64,000 bases of DNA, from assembly GCF_000306765.2 (NCBI RefSeq), contig NC_017941.2, positions 1,984,001 through 2,048,000 on the forward strand, in the 5' to 3' direction. Below, piece after piece: positions 35,680 through 45,365 of this stretch; the first letter of the stretch is position 1, and the number at the start of each line of letters is the position of its first letter. A program made the position numbers and the translations under genes. Source of the DNA: Haloferax mediterranei ATCC 33500 (GTDB taxonomy: Archaea; Halobacteriota; Halobacteria; Halobacteriales; Haloferacaceae). Under the pieces are notes generated by a model. That model ran no database searches. It was not told where the DNA came from and saw only the letters and a list, made by a program, of their open reading frames with translations.

Positions 35680-36480
35680 ATGAAGGAGTTCCCGCAACTC
35701 GGTTTCGGGACGTACAAACTCGAAGACCGCGACGAGTGCGTCGAAGCCGTAACGACCGCCCTCGACGTGGGCTACCGCCACATCGACACGGCCCAGATGT
35801 ACGACAACGAGGAGTTCGTCGGCGAGGGTCTCGCCGAGTCGGACGTTGACCTCGACGACATCTTCGTGGCGACGAAACTCGACACCGACAACCTCGGCTA
35901 CGACGACGTACTGGAGACCGCACGGGAGTCCGCCGAGAAACTCGGCGTCGAGACCATCGACCTGTTGTACGTCCACTGGCCGCTCGATAGCTACGACGAA
36001 GCGGAGACGCTCGCAGCCCTCGACGAACTCTACGAGGACGGACTCATCGCCAACATCGGCCTGAGCAACTTCCGACCCGACCAACTCGAAACGGCTATCG
36101 AGAGCCTCGACGCCCCGGTGTTCGCCCACCAGGTCGAGATGCATCCGCTGCTCCAGCAGGACGAACTCCGCGCGTTCGCCGAGGAACACGACCACTACCT
36201 CGTCGCCTACTCGCCCATCGCGCGCAACGAGGTCGCCGAAAACGAAACCATCGTCGACATCGCGGAGAAACACGACGCGTCGCCCGCGCAGGTCAGCCTC
36301 GCGTGGTTGATGGCGAAGGGCGCGACGCCCATCCCGAAGGCCGCCTCGCCCGAACACATCCGCGACAACTTCGCCGCGCTCGACCTCGAACTCGACGACG
36401 AAGACGTGGCAGCCATCGACGCCATCGACGAAACCCACCGCATCGTCGACTTCGACGAAGCGCCGTGGAATCAGGTCTAG
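35680..36480 (+). CDS. Aldo/keto reductase
   Basis: 266 residues, a TIM-barrel reductase of the AKR superfamily. The catalytic tetrad is visible: Asp and Tyr in GYRHIDTAQMYDNEE, Lys in FVATKL and His in LLYVHWPLDS. The NADPH-binding end reads PIPKAASPEHIRDNF. It probably reduces small aldehydes or ketones, including sugar-derived ones; the substrate is unknown. The ATG fits the family N-terminus (KEFPQLGFGTYKL). Confidence 0.9.
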   Translation: MKEFPQLGFGTYKLEDRDECVEAVTTALDVGYRHIDTAQMYDNEEFVGEGLAESDVDLDDIFVATKLDTDNLGYDDVLETARESAEKLGVETIDLLYVHWPLDSYDEAETLAALDELYEDGLIANIGLSNFRPDQLETAIESLDAPVFAHQVEMHPLLQQDELRAFAEEHDHYLVAYSPIARNEVAENETIVDIAEKHDASPAQVSLAWLMAKGATPIPKAASPEHIRDNFAALDLELDDEDVAAIDAIDETHRIVDFDEAPWNQV

Positions 36481-36640
36481 ACACGCCAACCGAACCCGTC
36501 ACCTACAGGCCACCCAGTGGCCTGATTCGAAGTTTTTGCCTCCCTTTTGACCTCACTTCCGGCCTTGTTCCGAGCCTCGTTTCCGGGTTCGTTTCCGACG
36601 CCTCGAAGGATTGTGTGTCGGCTGCTCCCGAACTGAGTGA

Positions 36641-36650
36641 ACATATATAG
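36641..36650 (+). promoter_or_regulatory. TATA box for the small zinc-finger gene
   Basis: acATATATAG lies about 28 bases upstream of the ATG at 36,674, predicting a leaderless mRNA and supporting the reality of this very small gene. Confidence 0.6.
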
Positions 36651-36673
36651 CGAACACTCTCGTACGTCTGAAT

Positions 36674-36841
36674 ATGGCAACGGTGGTGGTGGTGTGCCCA
36701 CACTGCGGACAGCAAGTCGAATCGGGATACGAAGGAACGGCCGACTTTGACGGCGTTCGGCATCGGCTCAAACGCGAATATCGCGTGGCACGAGAGACCT
36801 GCCCGGTTTGCTCGAATGCGTACGACCTGCGGCGGGCCTGA
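36674..36841 (+). CDS. Small CPxCG-type zinc-finger protein (55 residues)
   Basis: 55-codon gene with a clear TATA box. It carries two Cys pairs, CPHCG near residue 8 and CPVC at residues 43-46, which would form one zinc site, linked by an acidic then basic middle. Haloarchaea have many such short zinc-finger proteins, several involved in stress, motility or biofilm control in Haloferax; no role can be given to this one. It converges with ppc, about 100 bases away. Confidence 0.75.
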   Translation: MATVVVVCPHCGQQVESGYEGTADFDGVRHRLKREYRVARETCPVCSNAYDLRRA

Positions 36842-36944
36842 CTCCGCGCGAGTCGGTTGACTGTCTCGGTGGGTGGCCGAGGGGTCGAACGGTTCCGTGT
36901 TCAGCTATCTCGGATTCGGTACCTCGTGTGCTTCAATCTCGGGG

Positions 36945-39638
36945 TTAGCCCGTGTTCTTCATCCCCGCAGCGATACCTTTGACCGTGAGCCGAAGGGTTC
37001 GCTCTTCTTCTTCGGTCCGGTGGGTCTGCGCGAGCAGGTGCGTCTGTAACAGGTTCAGCGGGTCGACGTAGGGGTTCCGGCGGCGGAGGCTCTCTTTGAG
37101 CCACTCGCGCTTCAGGAGGCTACTGCGCTCGCTGATATCGAGCATGAGGTTCGCGGCGTCCTCGTACTCGGCGGTGAGTCGCGTGAAGAACTCTTCGCGG
37201 AGGTCTTCGTCCGCGAGGTCGGCGTACTCGGCGGCGATTTCGAAGTCCGTACGTGCCAGCGACATCGCGGCGTTGTCGAGCGTGCTGCGGAAGAACGGCC
37301 ACTCGTCGTACATCTCGCGGAGGGCGTCCATGTCGCCGCCGTCGTCGAGATAGGCGTTGACCCCCGCGGCCAGCGAGTACCAACCGGGGAGGATACACCG
37401 CGACTGCGTCCACGAGAACACCCACGGGATGGCCCGCAGGTCCTCGACAGTGCGTTCGCCGGACCGAGAGGCCGGCCGAGAGCCGAGGTTGAGTTCCTCG
37501 ATGACCGTGATGGGCGTCGCCTGCTCGAAGTAGGAGACGAACCCGTCGGATTCGAGGAGGTTGCGATACTCCTCGCGGGCGGCCGCCGCCATCGTGTCCA
37601 TGGCGTCAACCCAGCGGTCGGGAACCTCCTCTTCGGGTTGCCGAATCGCTTGCAGGCGGGCGCGAATCTGGGCGTTGAGCATCTGTTCGAGGTTTCGCTC
37701 CGCGACGCGCGGGTTGGCGTACTTCTCGGCGATTGCCTCGCCCTGCTCCGTGAACTTGATTTGACCCGTGATGGTCTCGTTCGGCAGCGCCAACATCGCC
37801 TCGTTCATCGGGCCGCCGCCGCGGGAAATCGAGCCGCCGCGACCGTGGAACAACCGCATCGTCACGTCGAAATCGTCGCAGATGTCGGCGAGGCGGCGCT
37901 GGTTCTTGTAGAGGTCCCAGTTGGCCGCGAGGAAGCCGTTTTCCTTGTTGGAGTCGGAGTAGCCCAGCATAATCTCCTGGACGTTGTTCCGGGCGGCGAG
38001 CGCCTTGCCGTACGCCTCGTTCTCGAACAGCGTTCCCATGATGCGGCGCGCGCCGTTCAGCGCCGACTCGGTTTCGAGAAGCGGAACGACATCGAGACCG
38101 CAGTGGTCCGGCAGAGAGACGACGCCGGCCTGGTCGGCAAGGAAGAGTACTTCGAGGACGTGCGACGGCTCTTCGGTCATCGAGATACAGTAGGTGTCGA
38201 TGGCGCTGACGCCGTACTCGCGCTGCCATTCGCCGAGTTTGCGGAAGCGGCGAAGCACGCGCTGGGCCGTCTCAGACACGTCGCCGGGGTTTTCGAGGTC
38301 GACGACCGGTTCTTCCTGAAGAATCGCGTCGGTAAGGAGTTCGACGCGCTTCTCCTCGGAGCTCCCGTAGTAGTCGAGTCCTTCGTGCGCGAGGGCTTCG
38401 TGCACGGCCTCGGTGTGGTTCTCCTGGTGGTCGCGGAGGTCGAGGCTGGCGAGCGTGAAGCCGAAGGTATCGACCTGTCGCATCAGGGGTTCGACGTACA
38501 CGTCCGCGACCTGCTCGGCACCAATCTCACGAAGGCTGGTGTCGATGACTCCCAGGTCCTCCATGAGTTCGCTCGCTTCGGCGTAGCCGTTGGGTCGAAC
38601 GTCTTCGATGCGGCGAAGTCGCTCGCGCATCAGTTTCAGTTTCTGGCGGTACGGCTCGTTGGGATAGCGCTCGTCTGCTTCCTCCGCCACGACCGGAAGC
38701 AGTTCGCGGTCGGCCTTCAACGAGCGTTCGAGTTCGGGACCGTGGTCGGTTCGTGTTGCGTCTTGACTCAGCACACCGGAGAGACGCTTGAGGGCGCTGC
38801 TGTACTGTTCGAGGGCGACGTTCCGCTGGCGGGCGAGTGTGTCTTCTGTGACCTCAGGTGTGACGAAGGGGTTGCCGTCACGGTCAGACCCGGCCCACGA
38901 CCGGAACTCGAACAGCTTCGGCACGTCGAGGTTGGGGTACTCCTTGTGGAGTTCCTCTTCGAGTTCCTCGTACACCTCGCCGACTACGTCGAAGAGGATG
39001 TTTTCGAGGTACCACTGGACGTTTCGGGCCTCGTCGGTCGGCTCCGGACGGCGGTTGCGGACCTGCGAGGTCTGCCAAAGGCTCGTCACCTCGGCGACGA
39101 TGTGCCGCCATTCCTGGTCGTGTTCGAGGTCGGTGAGGCGGCGCTCGTCGACCGTCTCAAGTCGGTTTGCGATGGAGCGAAGCTTCGCTTTCACCGTCTT
39201 CCGGCGCGCTTCAGTCGGGTGCGCCGTGAACGTCGGTTCGATGAGCACGTCTTCGAGAACCTGCCCGAGCAGTTCCTCGTCGACATCCTCCGCTTGGAGT
39301 GTGTCGAGTGTGTCGAGGATGCCGTCTTCGAGCGTTCCTTCCTGCGACGCCTCGCGAATGACGCGAACGCGCTCGCGCTCTTCGGCGAGGTTGATGAGTT
39401 CGAAGTACGTGGTGAACGCCCGCGCGACGATACTCTCGCGTTCGGGGTCGAGGTCACCGAGCACTTCGTAGAGTGCTTCGCGGGACCCCGCCTCACCCTT
39501 TCTGTAGGCGATAGCGGCCTGTCGAAGCTCTTCGACCGTCTCGAACGACGCCGTAGAGGTCTGTGCCTCCAGTACGTCCCCGAGCAGTGCCCCAAGCTCG
39601 CGGACGTCCTGTCTGACGTCTCTGGTGTGCAGTCGCAT
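36945..39638 (-). CDS. ppc: Phosphoenolpyruvate carboxylase
   Basis: 897 residues from the ATG at 39,638 (MRLHTRDVRQDVREL); the 21 codons before it are not family-like. It is the large bacterial-type enzyme. The catalytic His140 lies in FTAHPTEARRKT, the substrate loops are GSDRDGNPFVTPEVT and FHGRGGSISRGGGP, and GYSDSNKENGFLAANW is also conserved. It ends MKNTG, as this family does. It fixes bicarbonate onto PEP to make oxaloacetate for the citric acid cycle. Monocistronic. Confidence 0.95.
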   Translation of the reverse strand: MRLHTRDVRQDVRELGALLGDVLEAQTSTASFETVEELRQAAIAYRKGEAGSREALYEVLGDLDPERESIVARAFTTYFELINLAEERERVRVIREASQEGTLEDGILDTLDTLQAEDVDEELLGQVLEDVLIEPTFTAHPTEARRKTVKAKLRSIANRLETVDERRLTDLEHDQEWRHIVAEVTSLWQTSQVRNRRPEPTDEARNVQWYLENILFDVVGEVYEELEEELHKEYPNLDVPKLFEFRSWAGSDRDGNPFVTPEVTEDTLARQRNVALEQYSSALKRLSGVLSQDATRTDHGPELERSLKADRELLPVVAEEADERYPNEPYRQKLKLMRERLRRIEDVRPNGYAEASELMEDLGVIDTSLREIGAEQVADVYVEPLMRQVDTFGFTLASLDLRDHQENHTEAVHEALAHEGLDYYGSSEEKRVELLTDAILQEEPVVDLENPGDVSETAQRVLRRFRKLGEWQREYGVSAIDTYCISMTEEPSHVLEVLFLADQAGVVSLPDHCGLDVVPLLETESALNGARRIMGTLFENEAYGKALAARNNVQEIMLGYSDSNKENGFLAANWDLYKNQRRLADICDDFDVTMRLFHGRGGSISRGGGPMNEAMLALPNETITGQIKFTEQGEAIAEKYANPRVAERNLEQMLNAQIRARLQAIRQPEEEVPDRWVDAMDTMAAAAREEYRNLLESDGFVSYFEQATPITVIEELNLGSRPASRSGERTVEDLRAIPWVFSWTQSRCILPGWYSLAAGVNAYLDDGGDMDALREMYDEWPFFRSTLDNAAMSLARTDFEIAAEYADLADEDLREEFFTRLTAEYEDAANLMLDISERSSLLKREWLKESLRRRNPYVDPLNLLQTHLLAQTHRTEEEERTLRLTVKGIAAGMKNTG

Positions 39639-39833
39639 CTCGTACTCGAATACGAGTACCACGTTGTAAAAGCCCACGAGTAGCGCCGAAAAATTGCCCA
39701 TAATTTAGTTATGAACGAATGTTAGTAACCAACTGGTGGGTTTCTCGGCCACCACCAAGAATCGCGTAATTCACCACCCACAGTATTGGGGGCGGGCGTT
39801 TCGTGGTCTATCGTAACACGGGGGATTCGTCAC

Positions 39834-39841
39834 GCTTTTAC
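39834..39841 (+). promoter_or_regulatory. TATA-like box for the Rieske gene
   Basis: gcTTTTACt is about 27 bases upstream of the ATG at 39,864, arguing for that start over the earlier in-frame ATG at 39,786. Confidence 0.5.
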
Positions 39842-39863
39842 TGACCGGGTCGAAGTTCAGGGT

Positions 39864-40709
39864 ATGAGCGATAGCGACAAGTACCCCGCCGACTCGGGTC
39901 GCCGCCGGTTCGTCAAAGGCGTCGTCGGGGGAGCGGCACTCGCGGGCGTGGGAACGACGGGTGCGGCCGCCATCAACACCGCAACGTCCTCGTCCGGCCA
40001 CGGTGGCGGTTCGACACAGGCGTACGCCATCGAGAACACCGCCGGTCCCGCTCCGCGCGGCATGCCGCAGATTCCGATCGAGATCGATAGTGACGGTTTC
40101 ATCAAGGGTGTTTGGCCCGATGTACAGACTGTCACACAGAATGGTGTCGAAGTCAGTCTTGCCCTGGTAGACGACTACAAAGGTACCGGTGTTACCTACT
40201 CCCAGGACTGGTTCCAGTACTGCGGTGTGCAGTCCTACGAGGGACTCGCCCCCGACTTCGAGTCTGACAACTACTTCCGTTCTGACAGTGGTAAATACGA
40301 CTGGCAGAGGGATGCCTACAGCTCCGGTGACAAACTGAACATCGCGGACTTCGACGACTACACCGAATGGGGCAACGATATCGGTCAGTCCGGCCTCGGC
40401 AAGCCCGCGACCGGTACGTGGCGCTCGCAGGACGTCGAAAACGTGATTCCGATTCAGGTGCTCCGCTCGAAGCGCATCGAAGAGGCAGCCAAGGACAACG
40501 AGTGGCTCGCTGCTTCGACCGATAAGGGCGTCATCGCGTGGCTCAACAAGTGTACCCACTTCTGCTGTGTCCCCGGGTACAAGCAGTCCTCCGACGCCGC
40601 CAAGTTCAACGCTGAAGACGGCGTCTACTGTCAGTGCCACCAGTCCGTCTACGACCCGTTCTCCATCGTTCAGACGCTCTTTACGGCACTTCCGCGCCCC
40701 GAAGAGTAA
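39864..40709 (+). CDS. Rieske [2Fe-2S] protein, Tat-anchored
   Basis: 281 residues from the ATG at 39,864. A twin-arginine signal/anchor (SGRRRFVKGVVGGAALAGVG) leads to an exported, electron-transfer domain. The cluster site reads CTHFCCVPGY then CQCHQSVYDP: the C-x-H and C-x-x-H pairs of a Rieske centre, with an extra Cys pair as in bc1-type subunits. It resembles the iron-sulfur subunit of quinol-cytochrome c reductase, but no cytochrome b gene is adjacent, so it may serve another exported redox chain. Preceded by the divergent ppc. Confidence 0.85.
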   Translation: MSDSDKYPADSGRRRFVKGVVGGAALAGVGTTGAAAINTATSSSGHGGGSTQAYAIENTAGPAPRGMPQIPIEIDSDGFIKGVWPDVQTVTQNGVEVSLALVDDYKGTGVTYSQDWFQYCGVQSYEGLAPDFESDNYFRSDSGKYDWQRDAYSSGDKLNIADFDDYTEWGNDIGQSGLGKPATGTWRSQDVENVIPIQVLRSKRIEEAAKDNEWLAASTDKGVIAWLNKCTHFCCVPGYKQSSDAAKFNAEDGVYCQCHQSVYDPFSIVQTLFTALPRPEE

Positions 40710-40811
40710 CGTTTCACTGCGGCCTTCCCTTTCGGCGCGACTCCGCTACACTTCGGTTTCCGTTTTTCCCCATTCCACGGCGGTTAGTATCTTCACTTCC
40801 TACGTGGGCGC

Positions 40812-42377
40812 ATGACCGATTCCCCTGTTCCTCCAGTTACGTCCGCACAACTGGAATCGCTCGCCCACCTCGTCTCGCCGGATGGCTCCCGCGAGCAACT
40901 CCTAGTTCGGGCCCCGTACGACGACAGTGTCGTCGGTGAGGTCCCGTTGTGTACTCCCGAGGACGTTCAATCGACAGTTGATGAAGCCCGGACGGCCCGG
41001 TCAGAGTGGTCAACGTGGCCCGTCGAAGACCGCGCCGCCGTCTTTCGTCGATTCCACGATGCCCTTCTCGACCGCCGCGAATCCCTCCTCGACGTGATTC
41101 AGACCGAGACCGGTAAAGCCCGCCCAGATGCGCTCGAAGAAGTCCTCGACGCCGCCACGACAGCTAGATACTACGCGAATCTCGCAGAGCGTGCTCTCAC
41201 ACCGACCCGGCGTTCGGGTGCGGTTCCGTTCGTGACGAAGACCGTCGAACATCACCACCCAGTCGGTGTCGTCGGCGTTATTTCGCCCTGGAACTACCCC
41301 CTGTCGCTGTCGGTGTCGGAATCGATTCCGGCCCTTCTCGCGGGTAACGCCGTCGTCCTCAAGCCCGACGAGGGGACGCCATTCACGGCGCTGTGGGCGC
41401 TCGACCTGCTCCGCGAGTGCGGGCTTCCGGACACGGTCTTGCAGGTCGTCACCGGCGAAGGACCGACGCTCGGCGACTCGCTCATCGAAGGCGTCGACTA
41501 CGTGAGCTTCACCGGGAGCACCGAAGTCGGCCGCATCGTCGCCGAAACCGCAGGGCGGCATCTCACCGACTGCTCGCTCGAACTCGGCGGCAAGAATCCG
41601 CTTTTGGTCCTCGACGATGCGGATGTCGATGCGGCGGCCCGCGGCGCTGCTCGCGGCTGTTTCGCCAATGCGGGACAACTGTGTATCTCCATCGAGCGAA
41701 TCTACGTCCACGAGTCCGTCGCCGACGACTTCCGCGACGCATTCATTCGAGAGACGCAGGCGCTCACGCTCGATGCGGGCTACGACTACGACCACGATGT
41801 CGGCTCGCTCTTGGACCAAGAGTTGCTGGAGAAAGTCGAGGCCCACGTTTCTGACGCCGTCGAGAAGGGGGCAACGGTCCTCACCGGCGGTCGCGCCCGC
41901 CCCGAACTCGGACCGTATTTCTACGAACCGACGGTGTTGACCGACGTGACACCGGAAATGACGCTCGCAGACGAGGAGACGTTCGGTCCGGTCGTCTCGC
42001 TGTACGAAGTCGAAAGCGTCTCCGAAGCCATCGAGCGCGCCAACGACTCTGCGTACGGGCTAAACGCGAGCGTCTGGACGCAAAACACCGAACGCGGCGA
42101 ACAAGTCGCCACTCGGTTGGACGCGGGGACCGTCAACGTCAACGAAGCCTACGTGGCGGCGTGGGCATCCATCGACGCGCCGATGGGCGGGATGAAAGAC
42201 TCCGGACTCGGACGGCGGCACGGTCGCCACGGTCTCGTGAAGTACACCGAGCCGCAGACCGTCGCAACGCAGCGATTCGGTCTGCTCTCGCCGCCGAAGC
42301 GCGGGAAACGACTCTGGGCCGACGGCGCGACGCTCGGGCTTCGGCTCTGGAAACGACTCACCGAGTTGGGACCGTAA
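40812..42377 (+). CDS. NAD(P)-dependent aldehyde dehydrogenase (succinate-semialdehyde type)
   Basis: 521 residues. It shows the aldehyde dehydrogenase signatures: cofactor segment VISPWNYPLSLS, SFTGSTEVGR, catalytic Glu in LELGGKNP and nucleophile Cys in NAGQLCISIERI. The overall form is closest to the succinate-semialdehyde/generic branch. It oxidises an aldehyde to its acid; the substrate is open. A TATA-like gttagtat lies 28 bases upstream. It converges with SAMP1. Confidence 0.9.
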   Translation: MTDSPVPPVTSAQLESLAHLVSPDGSREQLLVRAPYDDSVVGEVPLCTPEDVQSTVDEARTARSEWSTWPVEDRAAVFRRFHDALLDRRESLLDVIQTETGKARPDALEEVLDAATTARYYANLAERALTPTRRSGAVPFVTKTVEHHHPVGVVGVISPWNYPLSLSVSESIPALLAGNAVVLKPDEGTPFTALWALDLLRECGLPDTVLQVVTGEGPTLGDSLIEGVDYVSFTGSTEVGRIVAETAGRHLTDCSLELGGKNPLLVLDDADVDAAARGAARGCFANAGQLCISIERIYVHESVADDFRDAFIRETQALTLDAGYDYDHDVGSLLDQELLEKVEAHVSDAVEKGATVLTGGRARPELGPYFYEPTVLTDVTPEMTLADEETFGPVVSLYEVESVSEAIERANDSAYGLNASVWTQNTERGEQVATRLDAGTVNVNEAYVAAWASIDAPMGGMKDSGLGRRHGRHGLVKYTEPQTVATQRFGLLSPPKRGKRLWADGATLGLRLWKRLTELGP

Positions 42378-42472
42378 GCAACTTCGCCCGCAAGAATCCG
42401 GCTGTTCGCTCTGATGCGATGGGCTAACTCTACGGACAGTCTATGCTTTCTTCCCCGAGTCGGTGCTATCTC

Positions 42473-42736
42473 TCATCCGCCACTAACCGGCGGGAACAGC
42501 GCCAGTTCGTCGCCAACGTCCGCATCGTCGCGGAGCGTCGCGGCCTCGCCGTTTCGTAGCACATTGATGTGGTCGTACAGTTCGCCGTCGTCGGCGAACA
42601 CGCGCGATTCGAGCGACGGGTGCGACCCGACCAGCGCGTCGAGGGCGTCACCGACGGTCGCGCCGCCCTCGACGTCGACGCGGACGGTTCGCGCTCCAGC
42701 AACCTCAGCGAGGTCAGCGAACAGTTTCCACTCCAT
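42473..42736 (-). CDS. samp1: Ubiquitin-like small archaeal modifier protein SAMP1
   Basis: 87 residues from the ATG at 42,736, with a gaggaga ribosome-binding site eight bases before it. A beta-grasp protein of the MoaD/ThiS family ending in Gly-Gly (LFPPVSGG), closely matching the Haloferax SAMP1 I remember (MEWKLFADLAEVAG opening, 87 residues). It is both a sulfur carrier for molybdopterin and a ubiquitin-like tag joined to lysines after activation by the E1-like UbaA. A longer form from the ATG at 42,763 overlaps the preceding gene by ATGA and would add nine residues. Confidence 0.9.
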   Translation of the reverse strand: MEWKLFADLAEVAGARTVRVDVEGGATVGDALDALVGSHPSLESRVFADDGELYDHINVLRNGEAATLRDDADVGDELALFPPVSGG

Positions 42737-42759
42737 AGTACCGTCTCCTCGCTCGGCGG

Positions 42760-44142
42760 TCATGAGGATTGCGCCCCCGACGGTCGAGATGATTCGCCGT
42801 CCGCATCACTCCCATCATTCGTATCGCCCGCATCGTCACCACCATCTGTTTGACTGTCGGCCATCGTCGCCCGGCGTTCGACCTTCCGGAGCACTTCCGG
42901 CCGGCCGACGACGTACAGCGTGTCTCCGGCAGCCAGTCTCCGACTCCGCGGCGGAATGGCGTCGATAGGCTTGTTCGCCGACCGAACGGCGGCAACGGTC
43001 GTATCTACGTCGGAAACGAGTTTGCCATCGAGGTTGGCATCGGCGACGATTGTCGTGATAGCCATCGTCTCGTCGGCGTTCCGCAGGAGCGACGCGAACT
43101 CGCGGTCGACGGGTGGGTTCGCCGGAAGCGTGACGAGCCGATAGTGTTCGTTACTAGATAGGTTGCTTGCGTCTTCCTCGTCGAGGGCGATGGTTGCTGC
43201 GTCCTCTGTGACGCCTCGGAGTTCGCCGAAGGCGATTCGAGTCGGTGTCGGTTCTTCGGGTTCCTCAGCGTCGCCACCGGGCGGTGAATCGACCACGTCG
43301 GTCGTGTCAGTGGTGGCCCCTCGCTCGATTTGTTTCGGTTCCTCCGAGTTTGGGTCGGGTTCGGCAGCCTGCTTCGGCACTGACCACACCTGGACCGGGT
43401 CGCCAGCGGCCGCACCGGAGCCGGGGTCTCCGCGGATTGCGAGCGCGACGGTCCCCGGCGCGAGCGTCGGGCCGAGACCGGCTGCTCGACTCCCGAGTGC
43501 GAGATACGACACGTCGCCGTCTTCGAACTCCACGTCGACGTGGCCGACGCCGTGGTCGTCTTTAATTCGCGTGACGAGTCGGTCGCGAAGTTCTGCTTCG
43601 GTGAGTCGGCGAGGGAACAAGAGCGTCTTGCCGCTCAACTGCTCTTTAACCGCGTCTGAAACCGGGTCGTAGCCGCCGATATCGTCGATTACCTCGGGAA
43701 GCGTCACCGAGGAAACACGGCCGACTGTCCGGACGAGTCGGCTCACGTCGCTGTTGAGTTCTCTCGCGCCGGCAACGGCGAATACGTCAGTTGCGAGTCG
43801 GTCGCCAACGACCCGGCCGGCCGGAGAGATGAGCGCCCCGCCAGCGAGCGACGCCGTGTTGAAAAGGACCGTCTCCAGTTGGAACACCGCAGGTTCGTCT
43901 CCCGTGAGAAAGTCACCGAACAGGCCGATGGTGTTCAGGTACAGCGCGACGAGCGCCCCGCCGAAGAGGATGGCGAGCGCGCGCGGAATCATCTCGCGGG
44001 TGTACCACCGGTAGAGCAAGGAGACGATGCCCGAGACGACGAACGCGCCGACGACGAGACCCACGAATCGGAGGGTTTGCCTGACGAGCGAGTCGTCTGC
44101 GGGCAGTAGTGTGACCTGTTCGGCGAGAACAACAGATATCAC
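42760..44142 (-). CDS. TrkA-C domain membrane protein (second of pair)
   Basis: 460 residues. Three or four membrane helices up front (FVGLVVGAFVVSGIVSLLYRW and ILFGGALVALYLN among them), then a long cytoplasmic part. The end has an RCK/TrkA-C-like beta domain (RLAAGDTLYVVGRPEVLRKVE); another such domain precedes it, split by an acidic loop. This suggests ligand gating of an ion pathway by two regulatory C domains. It overlaps the upstream gene by ATGA and the extended samp1 start by ATGA, so three genes are coupled. The ion transported is not evident. Confidence 0.7.
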   Translation of the reverse strand: MISVVLAEQVTLLPADDSLVRQTLRFVGLVVGAFVVSGIVSLLYRWYTREMIPRALAILFGGALVALYLNTIGLFGDFLTGDEPAVFQLETVLFNTASLAGGALISPAGRVVGDRLATDVFAVAGARELNSDVSRLVRTVGRVSSVTLPEVIDDIGGYDPVSDAVKEQLSGKTLLFPRRLTEAELRDRLVTRIKDDHGVGHVDVEFEDGDVSYLALGSRAAGLGPTLAPGTVALAIRGDPGSGAAAGDPVQVWSVPKQAAEPDPNSEEPKQIERGATTDTTDVVDSPPGGDAEEPEEPTPTRIAFGELRGVTEDAATIALDEEDASNLSSNEHYRLVTLPANPPVDREFASLLRNADETMAITTIVADANLDGKLVSDVDTTVAAVRSANKPIDAIPPRSRRLAAGDTLYVVGRPEVLRKVERRATMADSQTDGGDDAGDTNDGSDADGESSRPSGAQSS

Positions 44143-45365
44143 GCGACCACCTCCTCGAAGGCGGCGAGGTCACCCCGCGACCCGGCGGCGTAGACCGTAT
44201 CACCGGCCGAAACACGTTGGTCTCCGCGCGGGGCAATCGTCCAATTGCCGCCGTGGCGGACGGCGAGGACGGCGACACCGTAGGAATCGCGGACACTCAC
44301 ATCCCCGAGTGTTACGTCGTCGAGCGGTCCGTCAGCCCCGACGGAGAGTCGAGCGAATCGTTTGCCGGCGCGGCGGAGCAGCGACACGAGTTCGAACTCG
44401 CGGCGCACGCCGCGGGACGTGACGACGAACCGTTCCACATCGGCACTGAGGAGCGATTCGACGGCAGTCCGGTCGACGGAGAGTGTAACTCGTCCCTCCC
44501 CACCAACTGCTGTCGGGGCGCGGGGTGCGGCCTTCGGCGCATCGTTGTCGGTGTCGTCGTCCGATTCGCTGGCGACGGGAGTCTCGGCGACCGTATCCAC
44601 GCCCGCGACGGCCGCCGAAACCGTCTCGTCGTCGGTGACGACCACGACCTCGTCGCCTTGTGCGAGTCCGGTCGGGACGAGCGCGGTGACCGAAACGGCG
44701 CGTTCGCCGGGTGGGAGTCGCTTCGAAAGCCCGCCGACGGGGGCGGCCGCCGAGACGGTTGCGTGGGCACGTTCGTCCAGTCTGACTTCGACGGCCGCGA
44801 GGTCGAATTCGGTCTGCAGTCGGTCGGCGAACCGTGATTCGAGTTCCACGAGCGGGATATCAGCGGGGAAGGTCCACTCGCCGTTTCGAATACGCGTGCG
44901 AATATCGAGTGGAACCGGCGGATAGCCTTCGATATCTCCGACTTCGCCCGCGACGGCGACGCGGACCTGTCCGCGCCCGCCGACGAGTTCGACCACGTCG
45001 GTTGAGAGCGTTCGCTCCGTGAGCTTTCGAAGCGAGACCTTTCGCGGAATCTCGTTGGCGAAGGCGTCACCGCGGTTGTGCGCGTACAACGACCCCATCA
45101 GGACGACGAGCAGTGCGACCGTCAGTCGGACCTGATTTTCCGACTGCGTAATCGTGGGGTCGGCGAGAGCCATGAGCCCCCCGCTCGCACCGGCGATGGC
45201 GACGCTGAGTACGACGACTGCCAGCCCGGGGACGGTGACACCCGTGACGTACCGGAACCCGAACCCCAAGAGCCACGCGATGGCGGCGGGGACGAGTCCC
45301 GTAAGAACGCCGAAGTAGAGTCCGTAGACGACTTCGACGGGGAGTGCAGCCATAGCCCTGTCCAC
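44139..45365 (-). CDS. TrkA-C domain membrane protein (first of pair)
   Basis: 408 residues with the same plan as its downstream neighbour: about four helices at the start (YFGVLTGLVPAAIAWLLGFG, LAVVVLSVAIAGASGGLMAL, VRLTVALLVVLMGSLYA), a linker, and a C-terminal TrkA-C-like domain ending DQRVSAGDTVYAAGSRGDLAAFEEVV. An Asp-rich loop lies in the middle. The pair probably forms a hetero-complex; stop and start overlap by four bases. It is divergent from the K+ channel gene, so the ~100-base gap between them may hold shared control. Confidence 0.7.
   Translation of the reverse strand: MDRAMAALPVEVVYGLYFGVLTGLVPAAIAWLLGFGFRYVTGVTVPGLAVVVLSVAIAGASGGLMALADPTITQSENQVRLTVALLVVLMGSLYAHNRGDAFANEIPRKVSLRKLTERTLSTDVVELVGGRGQVRVAVAGEVGDIEGYPPVPLDIRTRIRNGEWTFPADIPLVELESRFADRLQTEFDLAAVEVRLDERAHATVSAAAPVGGLSKRLPPGERAVSVTALVPTGLAQGDEVVVVTDDETVSAAVAGVDTVAETPVASESDDDTDNDAPKAAPRAPTAVGGEGRVTLSVDRTAVESLLSADVERFVVTSRGVRREFELVSLLRRAGKRFARLSVGADGPLDDVTLGDVSVRDSYGVAVLAVRHGGNWTIAPRGDQRVSAGDTVYAAGSRGDLAAFEEVVA

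Noticed and set aside
35640..35690. A tRNA on the minus strand, because of a gttcaaatcc-like stretch
   Set aside because: The arms next to it do not pair and no anticodon or acceptor stem can be built.
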